A stretch of DNA of 18,824 nucleotides from Candidatus Methanomethylophilaceae archaeon (GTDB taxonomy: Archaea > Thermoplasmatota > Thermoplasmata > Methanomassiliicoccales > Methanomethylophilaceae). The notes under the pieces are model-generated. The model saw nothing but the letters and a program-made list of their open reading frames with translations. It was not told where the DNA came from and did not search any database. The stretch spans positions 1 through 18,824 of the forward strand of contig JALNYB010000018.1 of assembly GCA_023230065.1 (NCBI GenBank), given 5' to 3'. Shown here piece after piece: positions 1 through 7,653 of this stretch. How positions within the stretch are numbered: position 1 is the stretch's first letter; every line of letters starts with the position of its first letter. The position numbers and the translations under genes were made by a program.

Positions 1-1
1 G

Positions 2-73
2 ATATTGATTATCATAATGTTCGCATCGGCTTCATTGATAAGACACCACTATAGAAAGAAATTGGGGTGGTAA
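2..73 (+). CDS. pstA: Phosphate ABC transporter permease PstA, C-terminal end only
   Basis: The open frame entering from the left edge reads [20 protein letters not shown] then LGW and a TAA stop at 71-73. A hydrophobic stretch followed by a short basic tail is the usual end of PstA, the inner-membrane permease of the phosphate importer. The assignment rests mainly on position, because pstB and phoU follow on the same strand in the normal pst order. Only the last 23 residues are inside the window, so no family motif can be checked. Confidence 0.6.
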   Translation: MLIIIMFASASLIRHHYRKKLGW

Positions 74-134
74 AATAATAGATATTAAAAAATTTACAAA
101 GAAGAAAGAAGTCAAACAAGAAGAGGGGGGGGTA

Positions 135-962
135 TTGCCAGAAGAGGCATCCGAGAACTTTGCTGTGGCAGGGCTTCCGATGGATGGAGAACCATTGAGA
201 AAATTTGAGGATAGCACAATTAACGTAGAAGATCTAGATCTGTGGTACGGTCAGAAACAGGCATTGTTCGGCGTAAATCTGTCTGTCAGAAAGAATCATA
301 TCTCAGCTTTGATAGGTCCGTCAGGTTGTGGAAAATCCACTTTACTTAGAACTCTGAACAGGATGAACGATCTGGTAGATGGATGTAGGACCGAAGGAAA
401 GATCGAATTGGAAGGTCAAGATATATTCGCGTCTGATCTAAGTACATTAGAACTCAGAACCAGAGTAGGAATGATCTTCCAGAAACCAAATCCGTTTCCG
501 ATGACGATCCGCGATAATATTACATACGGTCCGAAACTGCACGGTATCACTGATAGAAAGGAATTGGACGTCATCGTAGAAGAATCTCTAAGAAAAGCCG
601 CAATATGGAATGAGGTCAAAGATAGGCTCAACACATCTGCAATGGCACTTTCAGGAGGACAGCAACAGAGGCTTTGTATCGCAAGGGCTCTGTCAATTAA
701 TCCGGAGATAATTCTAATGGATGAACCGACATCGGCGTTGGATCCTATAGCCACATCAAAAATAGAGGATTTGGCCACAGATCTGAAGAAAGATTATACG
801 GTCGTCATAGTCACCCATAATATGCAACAAGCATCCCGTATCAGCGATTATACAGGATTTATGTATCTGGGAAAGATGATAGAGTTTGGACAGACCAAAG
901 AAGTCTTCAATAAACCAAGGAAAGAACTGACTGAAAGATACATTACGGGAAGATTTGGATGA
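135..962 (+). CDS. pstB: Phosphate import ATP-binding protein PstB
   Basis: Cytoplasmic ATPase that powers phosphate import through PstC/PstA. From the TTG at 135 the protein has 275 residues. Visible motifs are Walker [10 protein letters not shown] (61-69), Q-loop FQKPNPFP (about 115-122), ABC signature LSGGQQQR (172-179), Walker [13 protein letters not shown] (193-204) and the switch histidine in VTHN (H228). The long [11 protein letters not shown] segment is characteristic of PstB. The start is uncertain: TTG 135 follows a run of eight G that could act as a ribosome binding site, ATG 181 is possible, and the frame stays open upstream to 42. A GGGGTGG at 64-70 lies before non-standard ATA/ATT codons at 75-84, and that extension would be lysine-rich. 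The gene sits between pstA and phoU and probably shares one mRNA with them. Confidence 0.95.
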   Translation: MPEEASENFAVAGLPMDGEPLRKFEDSTINVEDLDLWYGQKQALFGVNLSVRKNHISALIGPSGCGKSTLLRTLNRMNDLVDGCRTEGKIELEGQDIFASDLSTLELRTRVGMIFQKPNPFPMTIRDNITYGPKLHGITDRKELDVIVEESLRKAAIWNEVKDRLNTSAMALSGGQQQRLCIARALSINPEIILMDEPTSALDPIATSKIEDLATDLKKDYTVVIVTHNMQQASRISDYTGFMYLGKMIEFGQTKEVFNKPRKELTERYITGRFG

Positions 963-966
963 TAAA

Positions 967-1614
967 ATGAAGAAATTTGAAACGGATCTTAATAATTTGG
1001 TGGATCAGACCGCAAGCATGGGAGATTTGGTAACGTCGTTGCTTGACAAATCTATAAATGCGCTTTGCGAACAGAATTATTCAAACGCAAACGAGGTCAT
1101 AGAGGAATATAGGAAAGTAGATGATTTCGATAATTCTATTGAAGAAGCGGCATTACAGATTCTACTACTTTATCAGCCTACAGCTATAGATATGAGAATT
1201 GTAGCAACCATTCTAAAAGATATAACCTATATGGAAAGGATAGGAAAGTATAGTAACAATATTGCAAAAGCAGCTCTTTATCTAAAGGACAGAGAGGTTG
1301 TAGACCATATGGAAGGAATCCCAGAAATGGGTAAGATTGCAAGCGAGATGGTAAGAATGGTTACACGGGCCATCAAGACCAGAGATATCAGTAAATTTGG
1401 TGAACTCAGATCTATGGATGATAAATTGGATAGATATATGCTTAAAATAGTTGATAATAACGTTGCTATAATGCACGAATATCCTTTCACAGTAGATTCA
1501 TGCACATATTATATCTCGGTCTCAAAATATTTGGAAAGAGTGGGAGACCATGCCTGTAAGATAGCTGAAAAGGTTACTTACATGGTCACAGGCGAGCGTG
1601 TGAACATAGATTGA
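967..1614 (+). CDS. phoU: PhoU-type phosphate uptake regulator
   Basis: Cytoplasmic all-helical regulator that restrains Pst transport and phosphate signalling. The 215-residue length fits two tandem PhoU repeats. The second repeat has the classic metal-site helix LERVGDHACKIAEK near the C-terminus. The equivalent helix in the first repeat reads MERIGKYSNNIAK, with Lys where many bacterial proteins have Asp, so one metal site may be altered. I prefer ATG 967, preceded by GGATGA at 957-962, over an in-frame TTG at 955. The SD overlaps the pstB stop at 960-962, which suggests translational coupling. It is the last gene of the pst operon and is followed by a 12-bp inverted repeat. Confidence 0.9.
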   Translation: MKKFETDLNNLVDQTASMGDLVTSLLDKSINALCEQNYSNANEVIEEYRKVDDFDNSIEEAALQILLLYQPTAIDMRIVATILKDITYMERIGKYSNNIAKAALYLKDREVVDHMEGIPEMGKIASEMVRMVTRAIKTRDISKFGELRSMDDKLDRYMLKIVDNNVAIMHEYPFTVDSCTYYISVSKYLERVGDHACKIAEKVTYMVTGERVNID

Positions 1615-1655
1615 GAATTTTAAAAACCATTTAACAACCATATTCAATATTGCTC

Positions 1656-1712
1656 ATGATTTTAGTATATTATTTGGATTTTGTTCAACATGATTCAACT
1701 TACTAAAATCAT
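1656..1712. terminator. 12-bp perfect inverted repeat after phoU
   Basis: ATGATTTTAGTA at 1656-1667 is repeated exactly in inverted form as TACTAAAATCAT at 1701-1712, with a 33-nt loop. It starts 41 nt after the phoU stop. It could be a transcript-end hairpin or mRNA-stabilising stem for the pst operon, or a protein binding site. No strong T-run follows it, so the terminator call is tentative. The rest of the 1615-1864 gap is AT-rich and holds the upstream region of the next gene. Confidence 0.4.
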
Positions 1713-1800
1713 AATCAGTTATTCTGAATTATATAACGGTCATTGAATCTTATAATGAATGATGTTGATAAAATAAGGCAAAATTCATAAATTAGAGCGG

Positions 1801-1824
1801 AGAACGTTCTAAGTAAATTTTATT
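1801..1824 (+). promoter_or_regulatory. Putative operator and TATA region of the VIT-like gene
   Basis: A perfect 10-bp palindrome, AGAACGTTCT (1801-1810), is directly followed by the AT-rich stretch AAGTAAATTTTATTTT (1811-1826), which could serve as a TATA box about 40-50 nt before the ATG at 1865. A palindrome abutting the TATA region is a plausible place for a metal- or stress-responsive regulator. Which protein binds cannot be told from the sequence. Confidence 0.35.
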
Positions 1825-1864
1825 TTCATGTACTGGTATAGGCAATTTGGTCGGGAGAGTATCT

Positions 1865-2536
1865 ATGGCTATGAATTACAAGTTCGTGAAAGCATTCGTT
1901 GGATATACTGGACTGGAATTAGCCGTACAAGAGGCTCTGTATGGATTTGTTATGGCCTTGACATTCATAATTTCGGCGCAAGTAGGTCTAATCAAGTTTG
2001 ATTCTTCATTACGGCTTGTCATTTTGATCATAGGTATGAATTTTGTATGGGGGTTCATAGATATGTATATCTTTTACAAAATGGACGTTTTTGCTCAGGG
2101 AAGATATGCAAAAATTGTAAATAATAAAGATAAACATCCTGAAAATACTCGTAAAGCTGTTTATAATGAACTTGGGAGCACTATATTCGATGTTCTTTCC
2201 GAAGAAGATAAGGAAGAAGCTGTTAATTTAGTGATGAAAAGTGCAGTCGAGGATTGCGAGGCAATGAAATCCGATAGGAAAGACATGTTTTTGAGCGGTT
2301 TAAGTTGTTTTATAATAACACTTCTTACAACTATACCGATAATCCTCTCTCTGTTGTTGATTCCCAATATGCATCTATCTTTGTGGGTTGCTTCATCTCT
2401 TGCTATCATATCTCTGTTCTTCACAGGTTATATGCTAGATTCAGGAGATAGTTTCAAGAATAGGGCTTATACAGGATTATCGATAGCATTCATTGCTTTG
2501 AGTCTTACATTATTAGCAACGTATCTCGGCGGGTAA
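1865..2536 (+). CDS. VIT/CCC1-like integral membrane protein, putative iron/manganese transporter
   Basis: A 223-residue protein with about five hydrophobic segments, near residues 24-43, 50-72, 143-165, 170-190 and 201-221. A charged, Glu/Asp-rich helical region of about 70 residues lies between the second and third segments. This order, with a cytosolic acidic insert after TM2 and a glycine-ending last helix (TYLGG), matches the VIT1/CCC1 family, which moves Fe2+ or Mn2+ across membranes. The match is by architecture and by the segment YGFVMALTFIISAQVG. I did not find a decisive motif, so it could be another small membrane family. ATG 1865 is chosen because GGGAGAG lies at 1853-1859; an in-frame TTG at 1847 is weaker. 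The gene is alone on its strand between phoU and the convergent flavoprotein remnant. Confidence 0.55.
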   Translation: MAMNYKFVKAFVGYTGLELAVQEALYGFVMALTFIISAQVGLIKFDSSLRLVILIIGMNFVWGFIDMYIFYKMDVFAQGRYAKIVNNKDKHPENTRKAVYNELGSTIFDVLSEEDKEEAVNLVMKSAVEDCEAMKSDRKDMFLSGLSCFIITLLTTIPIILSLLLIPNMHLSLWVASSLAIISLFFTGYMLDSGDSFKNRAYTGLSIAFIALSLTLLATYLGG

Positions 2537-2584
2537 GATATTGAAAATTAAGAGGTTTGAAAAAAGTTTTATCTATAGTAAATA

Positions 2585-3135
2585 TCAGAACTTCTTTCCG
2601 ATGGTTTTTGCTTGATTAAGGACTTCTGCGTTTTCTGATGCGGCGTTTGGAGCACCGCCATTATTCATGACGATCTTTCCGATAGATTCACATTTGAAGT
2701 AATTGACCATTGTGCCTTCGATCTTATCTGCGATTTTGACTGCGCCTTCATATCCATTTCCGCATGTAACGATGACTGCAACCTTTTTTCCTGCGTTGAT
2801 ATTGACGGAGAAATCTCCGTTGATGAATCCGTACATCCTGTCTTCTAAAAGTCTGTATTGTCCACAGGAATCTCCGAAGTAATCAGGAGTTGAAAGGATA
2901 ATACCGTCTGCATTTCTTATTGCATCCAGTACAGGCGTGAGATCGTCTTTTACGACACAATGTCCAGCTTTTTACATCCCATACACGCTTGACATCCCTT
3001 TCTGTTTGTCATAGCATTTATTCTGAATATCTCCACGTTTTTTCCGTTTTCTTTTGCGCCTTCGATCATAGAACCGACAATAGCTTCGGTATTTCCGTTC
3101 TTTCTAGGGCTTGATATGACTGCTACGATGCTCAT
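2585..3135 (-). pseudogene. Iron-sulfur flavoprotein (ISF)-type NAD(P)H-dependent FMN reductase, frameshifted
   Basis: Two pieces together cover a whole flavodoxin-like protein. The N-terminal piece (start ATG 3135) carries the FMN phosphate loop SSPRKNGNTE and the cysteines CQACMGC, then stops early at about 2950. The rest continues in the -1 frame as HCVVKDDLTPVL, STPDYFGDSCGQY and the C-terminal half ending at TGA 2585. Restoring one A in the five-A run at 2969-2973 joins them as CKKAGHCVVKDD. This gives a protein of about 183 residues with CX2CX2CX5C, the compact 4Fe-4S motif of archaeal iron-sulfur flavoproteins. Such proteins pass electrons, often to oxygen or peroxide detoxification. 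The gene is divergent from an HxlR-type regulator. The break may be a real mutation, a homopolymer sequencing error or, less likely, programmed -1 frameshifting. Confidence 0.8.
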
Positions 3136-3156
3136 AGTTATTACCGATACTAAAGT

Positions 3157-3184
3157 AGTAGTTACACTATATAACAGTTGTTAC
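3157..3184. promoter_or_regulatory. Divergent ISF/hxlR control region with a direct repeat
   Basis: Two near-identical 9-mers, AGTAGTTAC (3157-3165) and AGTTGTTAC (3176-3184), lie 19 bp apart, close to two helical turns. They flank ACTATATAAC, a good TATA candidate. GTTA (3161-3164) and TAAC (3172-3175) also form a short inverted repeat. The position between the flavoprotein gene and the HxlR-type regulator suggests an autoregulatory operator, though no binding is shown. Confidence 0.4.
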
Positions 3185-3220
3185 TTAAGTTTAAAATATC
3201 TGAGATGTATGTGTTATAAT

Positions 3221-3616
3221 ATGGTTATAGAACTCGAGCCAAGGATGAATTGTCCTCTCGATGCCGCAATGTCAGTAATAGAAGGAAGATGGAAATCTAC
3301 CATCCTTTGTCTATTGGCAGTTAATGGCAGCATGAGATTCAATCGTTTATTGGATAATATCGGTTGTGTTTCTCCTGGTATTCTTACAAAACAGCTTCGT
3401 GAATTAGAGAAGGACGGGATAATCGTGCGCAGTGTCTATGCAGAAGTTCCGACAAGAGTGGAATACGATCTGACAGAGATGGGATGGACATTGGCACCTC
3501 TTTTGAAGTCCATGTCTGAATGGGGTTTGAAGTATATTTTTAAGAATAAGGTCATTTTTGATGAGGGTATTATTTTGCCGGTGTCAATCGATAACAAAGT
3601 TCAACAGAGGCCATAA
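3221..3616 (+). CDS. HxlR-family winged-helix transcriptional regulator
   Basis: A protein of 131 residues from ATG 3221, or 123 from ATG 3245. It has the HxlR hallmarks: CPLDAAMSVIEGRWKSTIL at the N-terminus, with the conserved Cys then GRWK, followed by FNRLLDNIGCVSPGILTKQL as the recognition-helix region and EVPTRVEYDLTEMG as the wing. Family members are small dimeric DNA-binding proteins that often respond to reactive electrophiles or oxidants through that cysteine and usually control a divergent oxidoreductase. Here the divergent neighbour is the flavoprotein gene, which fits. Codons further upstream in frame (3116-3220) overlap the promoter and show no family similarity, so the longer form is rejected. 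Confidence 0.9.
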   Translation: MVIELEPRMNCPLDAAMSVIEGRWKSTILCLLAVNGSMRFNRLLDNIGCVSPGILTKQLRELEKDGIIVRSVYAEVPTRVEYDLTEMGWTLAPLLKSMSEWGLKYIFKNKVIFDEGIILPVSIDNKVQQRP

Positions 3617-3849
3617 GGCGTACTTTTAGCAATTCAATATTATCATAAATATACATTTTATGTTTTGAGACTGGATGGCTCATGAGCATATTCGTTAGCA
3701 ATATGAATTTTGATCAATTAGGTCACAATATCACGAGTTTTCAAGAAAATTCAATCATTCATTATAATTATTCCTAGGTAACCACTGTTAGATGCAAGCG
3801 TCATATGAGTTTGTAAAATAGTTTGTTATTTGGAGGATTTAAAAAATTT
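3617..3849. other. Convergent intergenic gap between hxlR and the first metal importer
   Basis: No gene is recognised here. The gap holds a perfect 10-bp palindrome GCTCATGAGC at 3678-3687. Just past the permease stop, 3841-3846 is AAAAAA, read as TTTTTT on the minus strand, a possible oligo-T terminator for the importer operon. Short AT-rich direct similarity (AGCATATTCG, AGCAATATGA) is too weak to call. Confidence 0.4.
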
Positions 3850-4725
3850 TTAACTAGGTTTTTTGCATCTTTTATTCATTATTTTACCGTATGTGTGTTT
3901 AACTGACAGGGAAACGACAAAAACCAATCCTATTATCAGAACTACTGTAGCTCCAGGCGGAGAGTTAAATGCTAGAGCTAAAAACAAACCCAAAACAGCA
4001 AACAATATTGAGAATATAGTACCTAGAATCATCATTTCCTTGAGGCTAGCAGTATATAGATTTGCTATTGCAGTAGGTATAGTCATCAGTGCCAATATCA
4101 TTATTATACCGACAACGTTAGCTACTACAACACACGATACTGCAATAATTACATATAATATCAAAGTCAATAAATTAACTTTTATATTAGATATTTTTGC
4201 ATGAATTTCATCAAATGTTAGAATTTGAAGATCTTCGAACAATAGTGCAACGATTGCCAATACCGTTATCGTAAGAATTATCATTATAGTCAATGTTTGA
4301 TTTCCTACAAATAGAACATTACCGAACAAAATAGATTCGTATGAAGCGGGGGTCATAACAGAGTGATCCATGGAGCTTAAGAAAATTACTCCTAAAGCCA
4401 TACCTATGGCCCATATTACACCTATGAGGGTGTCTTGTCTCAGATCTAAAAATGTTCTGCAATATGTCAATATTATTGCAGATACAATACTAAATAATAG
4501 GGCGCCAATCATGGGAGTAAACCATCCCACTAATAAAACGGACATTACATAATATGAGAAACCAACACCACCGAATGTTGTATGTGCTATACCGCCGGTG
4601 ATGGAAACCATCTTGTTAACAACTACATACGTACCTATCACTCCACATAGTGTACAGGCAAATATGGTTGCTAAGAACATATTTTGTATCAAATGCATGG
4701 AAAGGTAATCGAGGATGCTCGTCAT
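3850..4725 (-). CDS. znuB: ABC-3 family metal permease, first Zn/Mn importer (ZnuB-like)
   Basis: Membrane channel subunit of a zinc/manganese-type ABC importer, 291 residues with about eight or nine hydrophobic helices. Family features include VCGVIGTYVVVNKMVSITGG-like text after the first helix (CTLCGVIGTYVVVNKM), AHTTFGGVGFSYY and the late VVANVVGIIMILALMTIPTA segment. It is closely similar along its length to the permease at 8428-9306. ATG 4725 overlaps the ATPase stop (ATGA), and GGGTGATG at 4737-4730 is a strong ribosome binding site, so the two are translationally coupled. It is the last gene of the minus-strand operon and stops with TAA. Zinc versus manganese cannot be decided from the permease. 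Confidence 0.93.
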   Translation of the reverse strand: MTSILDYLSMHLIQNMFLATIFACTLCGVIGTYVVVNKMVSITGGIAHTTFGGVGFSYYVMSVLLVGWFTPMIGALLFSIVSAIILTYCRTFLDLRQDTLIGVIWAIGMALGVIFLSSMDHSVMTPASYESILFGNVLFVGNQTLTIMIILTITVLAIVALLFEDLQILTFDEIHAKISNIKVNLLTLILYVIIAVSCVVVANVVGIIMILALMTIPTAIANLYTASLKEMMILGTIFSILFAVLGLFLALAFNSPPGATVVLIIGLVFVVSLSVKHTYGKIMNKRCKKPS

Positions 4726-5507
4726 TGAACATCACCCTGGTTATTATCATGACATCCGCAACTGCATTTCGCATTATCTGATACTTTTAATAATCCTGGT
4801 GGACAATGGAATCCTAAACTAATCATATCGTCTGTTAATTCTGGGCGATCATTACACACCAATCTTCTATTCATGCATGCTAATCTTTTAACATCATGGG
4901 ATATGCTACCCATATCATGTGTGATGAGCATTATAGCGATTCCATCTGAGTTTACTTTTTTTAGAACATCATATGTGCAATCTCTCATCGCGGGGTCAAG
5001 ACTAGAAGTAGGTTCATCTAAGAGCAATATTTTGGGTTTTGATACGAGGGCCCTCGCAATGAGGATCCTTTGCAACTGACCTCCGGATAAAGCACTTATA
5101 CGCTTTGAGCGGAGGTCAGTTGTGTCTGTATATTCCATAGCTACTTCAGCCATTTCTTTTTCTTCTTTGGAATAGAATGGCCTCAATCCTTTGTGTATCC
5201 TCAGTCCCATCATGATCACACTTTCGACATTTATTGGATATCTCAAATCGAACATGCTTTGTTGAGGTACATATCCTATGTGTTTGACACCAGTGGCAGG
5301 TGGTTCCCCATATATTCTAATGGTTCCGTTCATCGGTTCAATAAGCCCTAATATAGAACGGAATAGTGTAGTCTTACCGCCACCATTAGGGCCGATGATC
5401 GCAAGGAAATCATCATTCCTTAATTCAAGGGATATGTCGTTAAGTATTACTTCACTTCCATAACCTACGGTAAGATTTTCAATCGATATGGGTAATTCAC
5501 TTGTCAC
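4722..5507 (-). CDS. znuC: Zn/Mn ABC transporter ATPase, first importer, with cysteine-rich tail
   Basis: Cytoplasmic ATPase of 261 residues for the first importer. Motifs: Walker A GPNGGGKTT (39-47), Q-loop VPQQ (80-83), signature LSGGQLQR (140-147), Walker B ILLLDEPTSSLDP (160-172) and H-loop ITHD (195-198). After the normal ABC core comes an unusual tail: GFHCPP (232-237) and then CSCGCH (248-253). The paralogue at 7654 keeps GFHCPP and a second cysteine cluster, so the tail is conserved and may bind metal. The GTG at 5507 is the start, because GAGGTGA at 5520-5514, overlapping the binding-protein stop, is a near-ideal ribosome binding site at 6 nt spacing. It lies between the binding protein and the permease. 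Confidence 0.94.
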   Translation of the reverse strand: MTSELPISIENLTVGYGSEVILNDISLELRNDDFLAIIGPNGGGKTTLFRSILGLIEPMNGTIRIYGEPPATGVKHIGYVPQQSMFDLRYPINVESVIMMGLRIHKGLRPFYSKEEKEMAEVAMEYTDTTDLRSKRISALSGGQLQRILIARALVSKPKILLLDEPTSSLDPAMRDCTYDVLKKVNSDGIAIMLITHDMGSISHDVKRLACMNRRLVCNDRPELTDDMISLGFHCPPGLLKVSDNAKCSCGCHDNNQGDVQ

Positions 5508-5518
5508 TATATTTCACC

Positions 5519-6445
5519 TCATTCAGAAGAATATTGGTCGATCAAATCATCAAGGAAGCTTGATATTTCTCCCAACATATCTGACACAGTAGGGTTTATT
5601 TCTATTACATCAACTCCTGCTTCTTTTAAAGTTTCTTTGCTCTGACCTGCCGCATCGAATGGGGCTACATAGATTATGCCACCATCTGCTTCAATAGTTG
5701 CTACTGCCTCAGGGGTAACTGAACTATATGTTATTTCTAATGAAATCACTGAGAGAGACAAATTACTAGATAAATTAGATAGATAAGAATTCACACTGTG
5801 AACGAGATACGGCCACGCAGGGTGCCAAAGAACGACTGTTTGATTTTCTCCACTTGTTATTATCGCTTCGGCCAATTCTTTTACCTTTTCATTGGTTGTT
5901 GCTACATCATCACAATATGTTTCGTAATTCTTCTGATATTTCGATATCTCACCAGGATTAAGATTTGTGAGTGTTTCCATGATGTATTTTGCCATTGCTT
6001 GTAGATTATCTGGTGATGTCCATATGTGGCCATTATAGCCTGTATTGACTTCAACTGCATACGAATTTACAAAAGTAATTCCGTTGGCATCTGCTAGAGA
6101 CACAACATTAGCTTCTTTGAAAATATCTCCAGCTGCTTCTTCTAATACATTTTCTATTTCAGGACCAGATCCGATCATGAAGTAAACAGCGCAACTGTTA
6201 AGACTTGCTACGACACTAGGTGTAATTAAATCTGAGTGAGGTGACTCACCGCTGCCGACAATTGTGATAACATCGTATTCATTGCCTGCTATTTCTTCTA
6301 CAATTTCTTTTTCCCAAGCCATTGTAACCAGTACTGTCTGGCGGTCATCGTCGTTGTTCGAACCATTATATAAGAATACGACTGAGACTGCAGCTAATAC
6401 AACAATTACGGCTGCTGCTACTGCTACTATAGATGTTGTTTTCAT
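5519..6445 (-). CDS. znuA: Metal-binding lipoprotein-like subunit, first importer (ZnuA/TroA family)
   Basis: Extracytoplasmic solute-binding protein, 308 residues from ATG 6445 (an in-frame TTG lies one codon earlier). Residues 4-27 form a hydrophobic helix with no following lipobox cysteine, so it is probably a membrane-anchored signal sequence facing outward. Expected metal ligands of the cluster A-I family are present: H70 in GESPHSD, H140 in GHIWTSP, H208 in LWHPAWP and probably D264 in PFDAAG. The long His-rich loop of enterobacterial ZnuA is absent. First gene of its operon, with no Shine-Dalgarno and a TATA-like element about 25 nt upstream, so the mRNA may be leaderless. It resembles the protein at 6756 much less than their ATPases and permeases resemble each other, so its metal may differ. 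Confidence 0.93.
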   Translation of the reverse strand: MKTTSIVAVAAAVIVVLAAVSVVFLYNGSNNDDDRQTVLVTMAWEKEIVEEIAGNEYDVITIVGSGESPHSDLITPSVVASLNSCAVYFMIGSGPEIENVLEEAAGDIFKEANVVSLADANGITFVNSYAVEVNTGYNGHIWTSPDNLQAMAKYIMETLTNLNPGEISKYQKNYETYCDDVATTNEKVKELAEAIITSGENQTVVLWHPAWPYLVHSVNSYLSNLSSNLSLSVISLEITYSSVTPEAVATIEADGGIIYVAPFDAAGQSKETLKEAGVDVIEINPTVSDMLGEISSFLDDLIDQYSSE

Positions 6446-6755
6446 CAATCATACTAGAATAAGTTAGTTATTAAAACATTGTCAATATGTTATTAAAAGT
6501 CAAGTCTTTTACGTAGTTATTTTATTAACAATAAAACAAATAATTAATAATCAAAATCTCATAACTGTGAGATGCGGCCTCAACAAATCATTTTCGAAGG
6601 AAGATAATACAACAATGCAGACCGAGTATTGGGACATAATTAATTGTCTGATTAATCAGTTTAGGAGTTATTAATAGTAAATTGTACTCTTTGTATTAAT
6701 TATTAATAATGTAGCAATAAGCTATTAATAATGGAATTAAAAGTAGAGTTTTTGT
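6446..6755. promoter_or_regulatory. Shared divergent control region of the two metal importers
   Basis: An AT-rich gap of about 310 bp with no gene. It carries several copies of a palindromic element whose perfect form is TTATTAATAA (6700-6709). Near copies are TTATTAAAAC (6468-6477), TTATTAAAAG (6490-6499), TAATTAATAA (6541-6550), TTATTAATAG (6668-6677) and CTATTAATAA (6722-6731). On each side the copy nearest the gene sits about 23-25 nt from the start codon, where a TATA box of a leaderless gene would be, and a second copy lies exactly 22 bp further out. The outer copies could be operator sites for a metal-sensing repressor. High AT content makes chance repeats possible. Confidence 0.5.
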
Positions 6756-7646
6756 ATGAAAAATACAACATTAATAGCAATAATAGCTGCGGCGGCATTA
6801 ATAATAGCCGGTGTTGCAATAGTTCTTACGAATGAGAACAATAGCAATAATGATAAAGATACGATAGTAGTCACAATGGGCTGGCAGAAAGATATGTTGG
6901 ATACGATCTGTGACGAACAGCTGAATGTGGTTCAGATGCTTGCAGATGGAGTAAGTCCTCATGAGGAATATTCCACTCCTAGCAACGTGATATCACTTCA
7001 CAGTGCTTCTATCTATTTTGAAATAGGTTCAGGTGTGGAATGGGAAGAAGAATTCTTTTCCGATGTGAAAGCAGATCTTCCGAGTTCTTTGACAATCGTG
7101 AATTGCAATGATTCTATCGAGTATACAGCTCTTGTTAATCCAGAAGCGGAAGAAGGTTCAAGCGAGACGGATCCGCACATATGGACATCACCGGAGATTC
7201 TGAAAGAAATCGCAGCGGTCGCCTTAGAACAATTGATAACCAGTTATCCTGAGTATAAGGATGTATTCACAACTGGATATGATTCCTATATAGGTGAAGT
7301 TGATCATGCTGAGGATTACATAGCAAATGCTCTTTCAAACATCGCTTCAGGACAGACAGTTGTTGTTTGGCATCCTGCATGGCAGTATTTCTTGTGCCAG
7401 TATCTAGGAATGGATATGGTCGGTATCGAGGTCGGCGGAGAGGTCGAAATGGAAGACGTCTCAAGCAAGATGGCTGGTTGCAGCATTCTCTATTCCAGTC
7501 CTTTCGATGAGGGTGCAGAATTCGCAGATGCTTTGAGCGAAGGATATGGAATAACTGTAAAGCTGGTCAATCCAACCGCATCGAATATTCTTTCAGAACT
7601 TATGAAGTTTGCAGATTACTTAAAGAACGATCTGTCTTCCGAGTGA
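6756..7646 (+). CDS. znuA: Metal-binding subunit, second importer (ZnuA/TroA family)
   Basis: Extracytoplasmic binding protein of 296 residues from ATG 6756. Residues 5-24 form an Ala/Ile-rich hydrophobic helix without a lipobox cysteine, so a membrane anchor is likely. Candidate metal ligands are H69 (GVSPHEE), H141 (DPHIWTSP), H206 (VWHPAWQ) and D251 (PFDEG). An acidic insert, NPEAEEGSSETDPH, precedes the second histidine where zinc-specific members carry a metal-attracting loop, here acidic rather than His-rich. No ribosome binding site is visible, and the TATA-like element at 6722-6731 suggests a leaderless mRNA. It leads an A-C-B operon that mirrors the one on the opposite strand. Zinc is the default guess; manganese is possible. 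Confidence 0.93.
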   Translation: MKNTTLIAIIAAAALIIAGVAIVLTNENNSNNDKDTIVVTMGWQKDMLDTICDEQLNVVQMLADGVSPHEEYSTPSNVISLHSASIYFEIGSGVEWEEEFFSDVKADLPSSLTIVNCNDSIEYTALVNPEAEEGSSETDPHIWTSPEILKEIAAVALEQLITSYPEYKDVFTTGYDSYIGEVDHAEDYIANALSNIASGQTVVVWHPAWQYFLCQYLGMDMVGIEVGGEVEMEDVSSKMAGCSILYSSPFDEGAEFADALSEGYGITVKLVNPTASNILSELMKFADYLKNDLSSE

Positions 7647-7653
7647 TGTGAAT

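Noticed and set aside
3116..3220. A 35-residue N-terminal extension of the HxlR-type regulator
   Set aside because: It would cover the promoter and the start of the divergent flavoprotein gene and has no family similarity.
3678..3687. Palindrome GCTCATGAGC
   Set aside because: A single 10-bp palindrome between two convergent genes, not near a promoter; probably chance.
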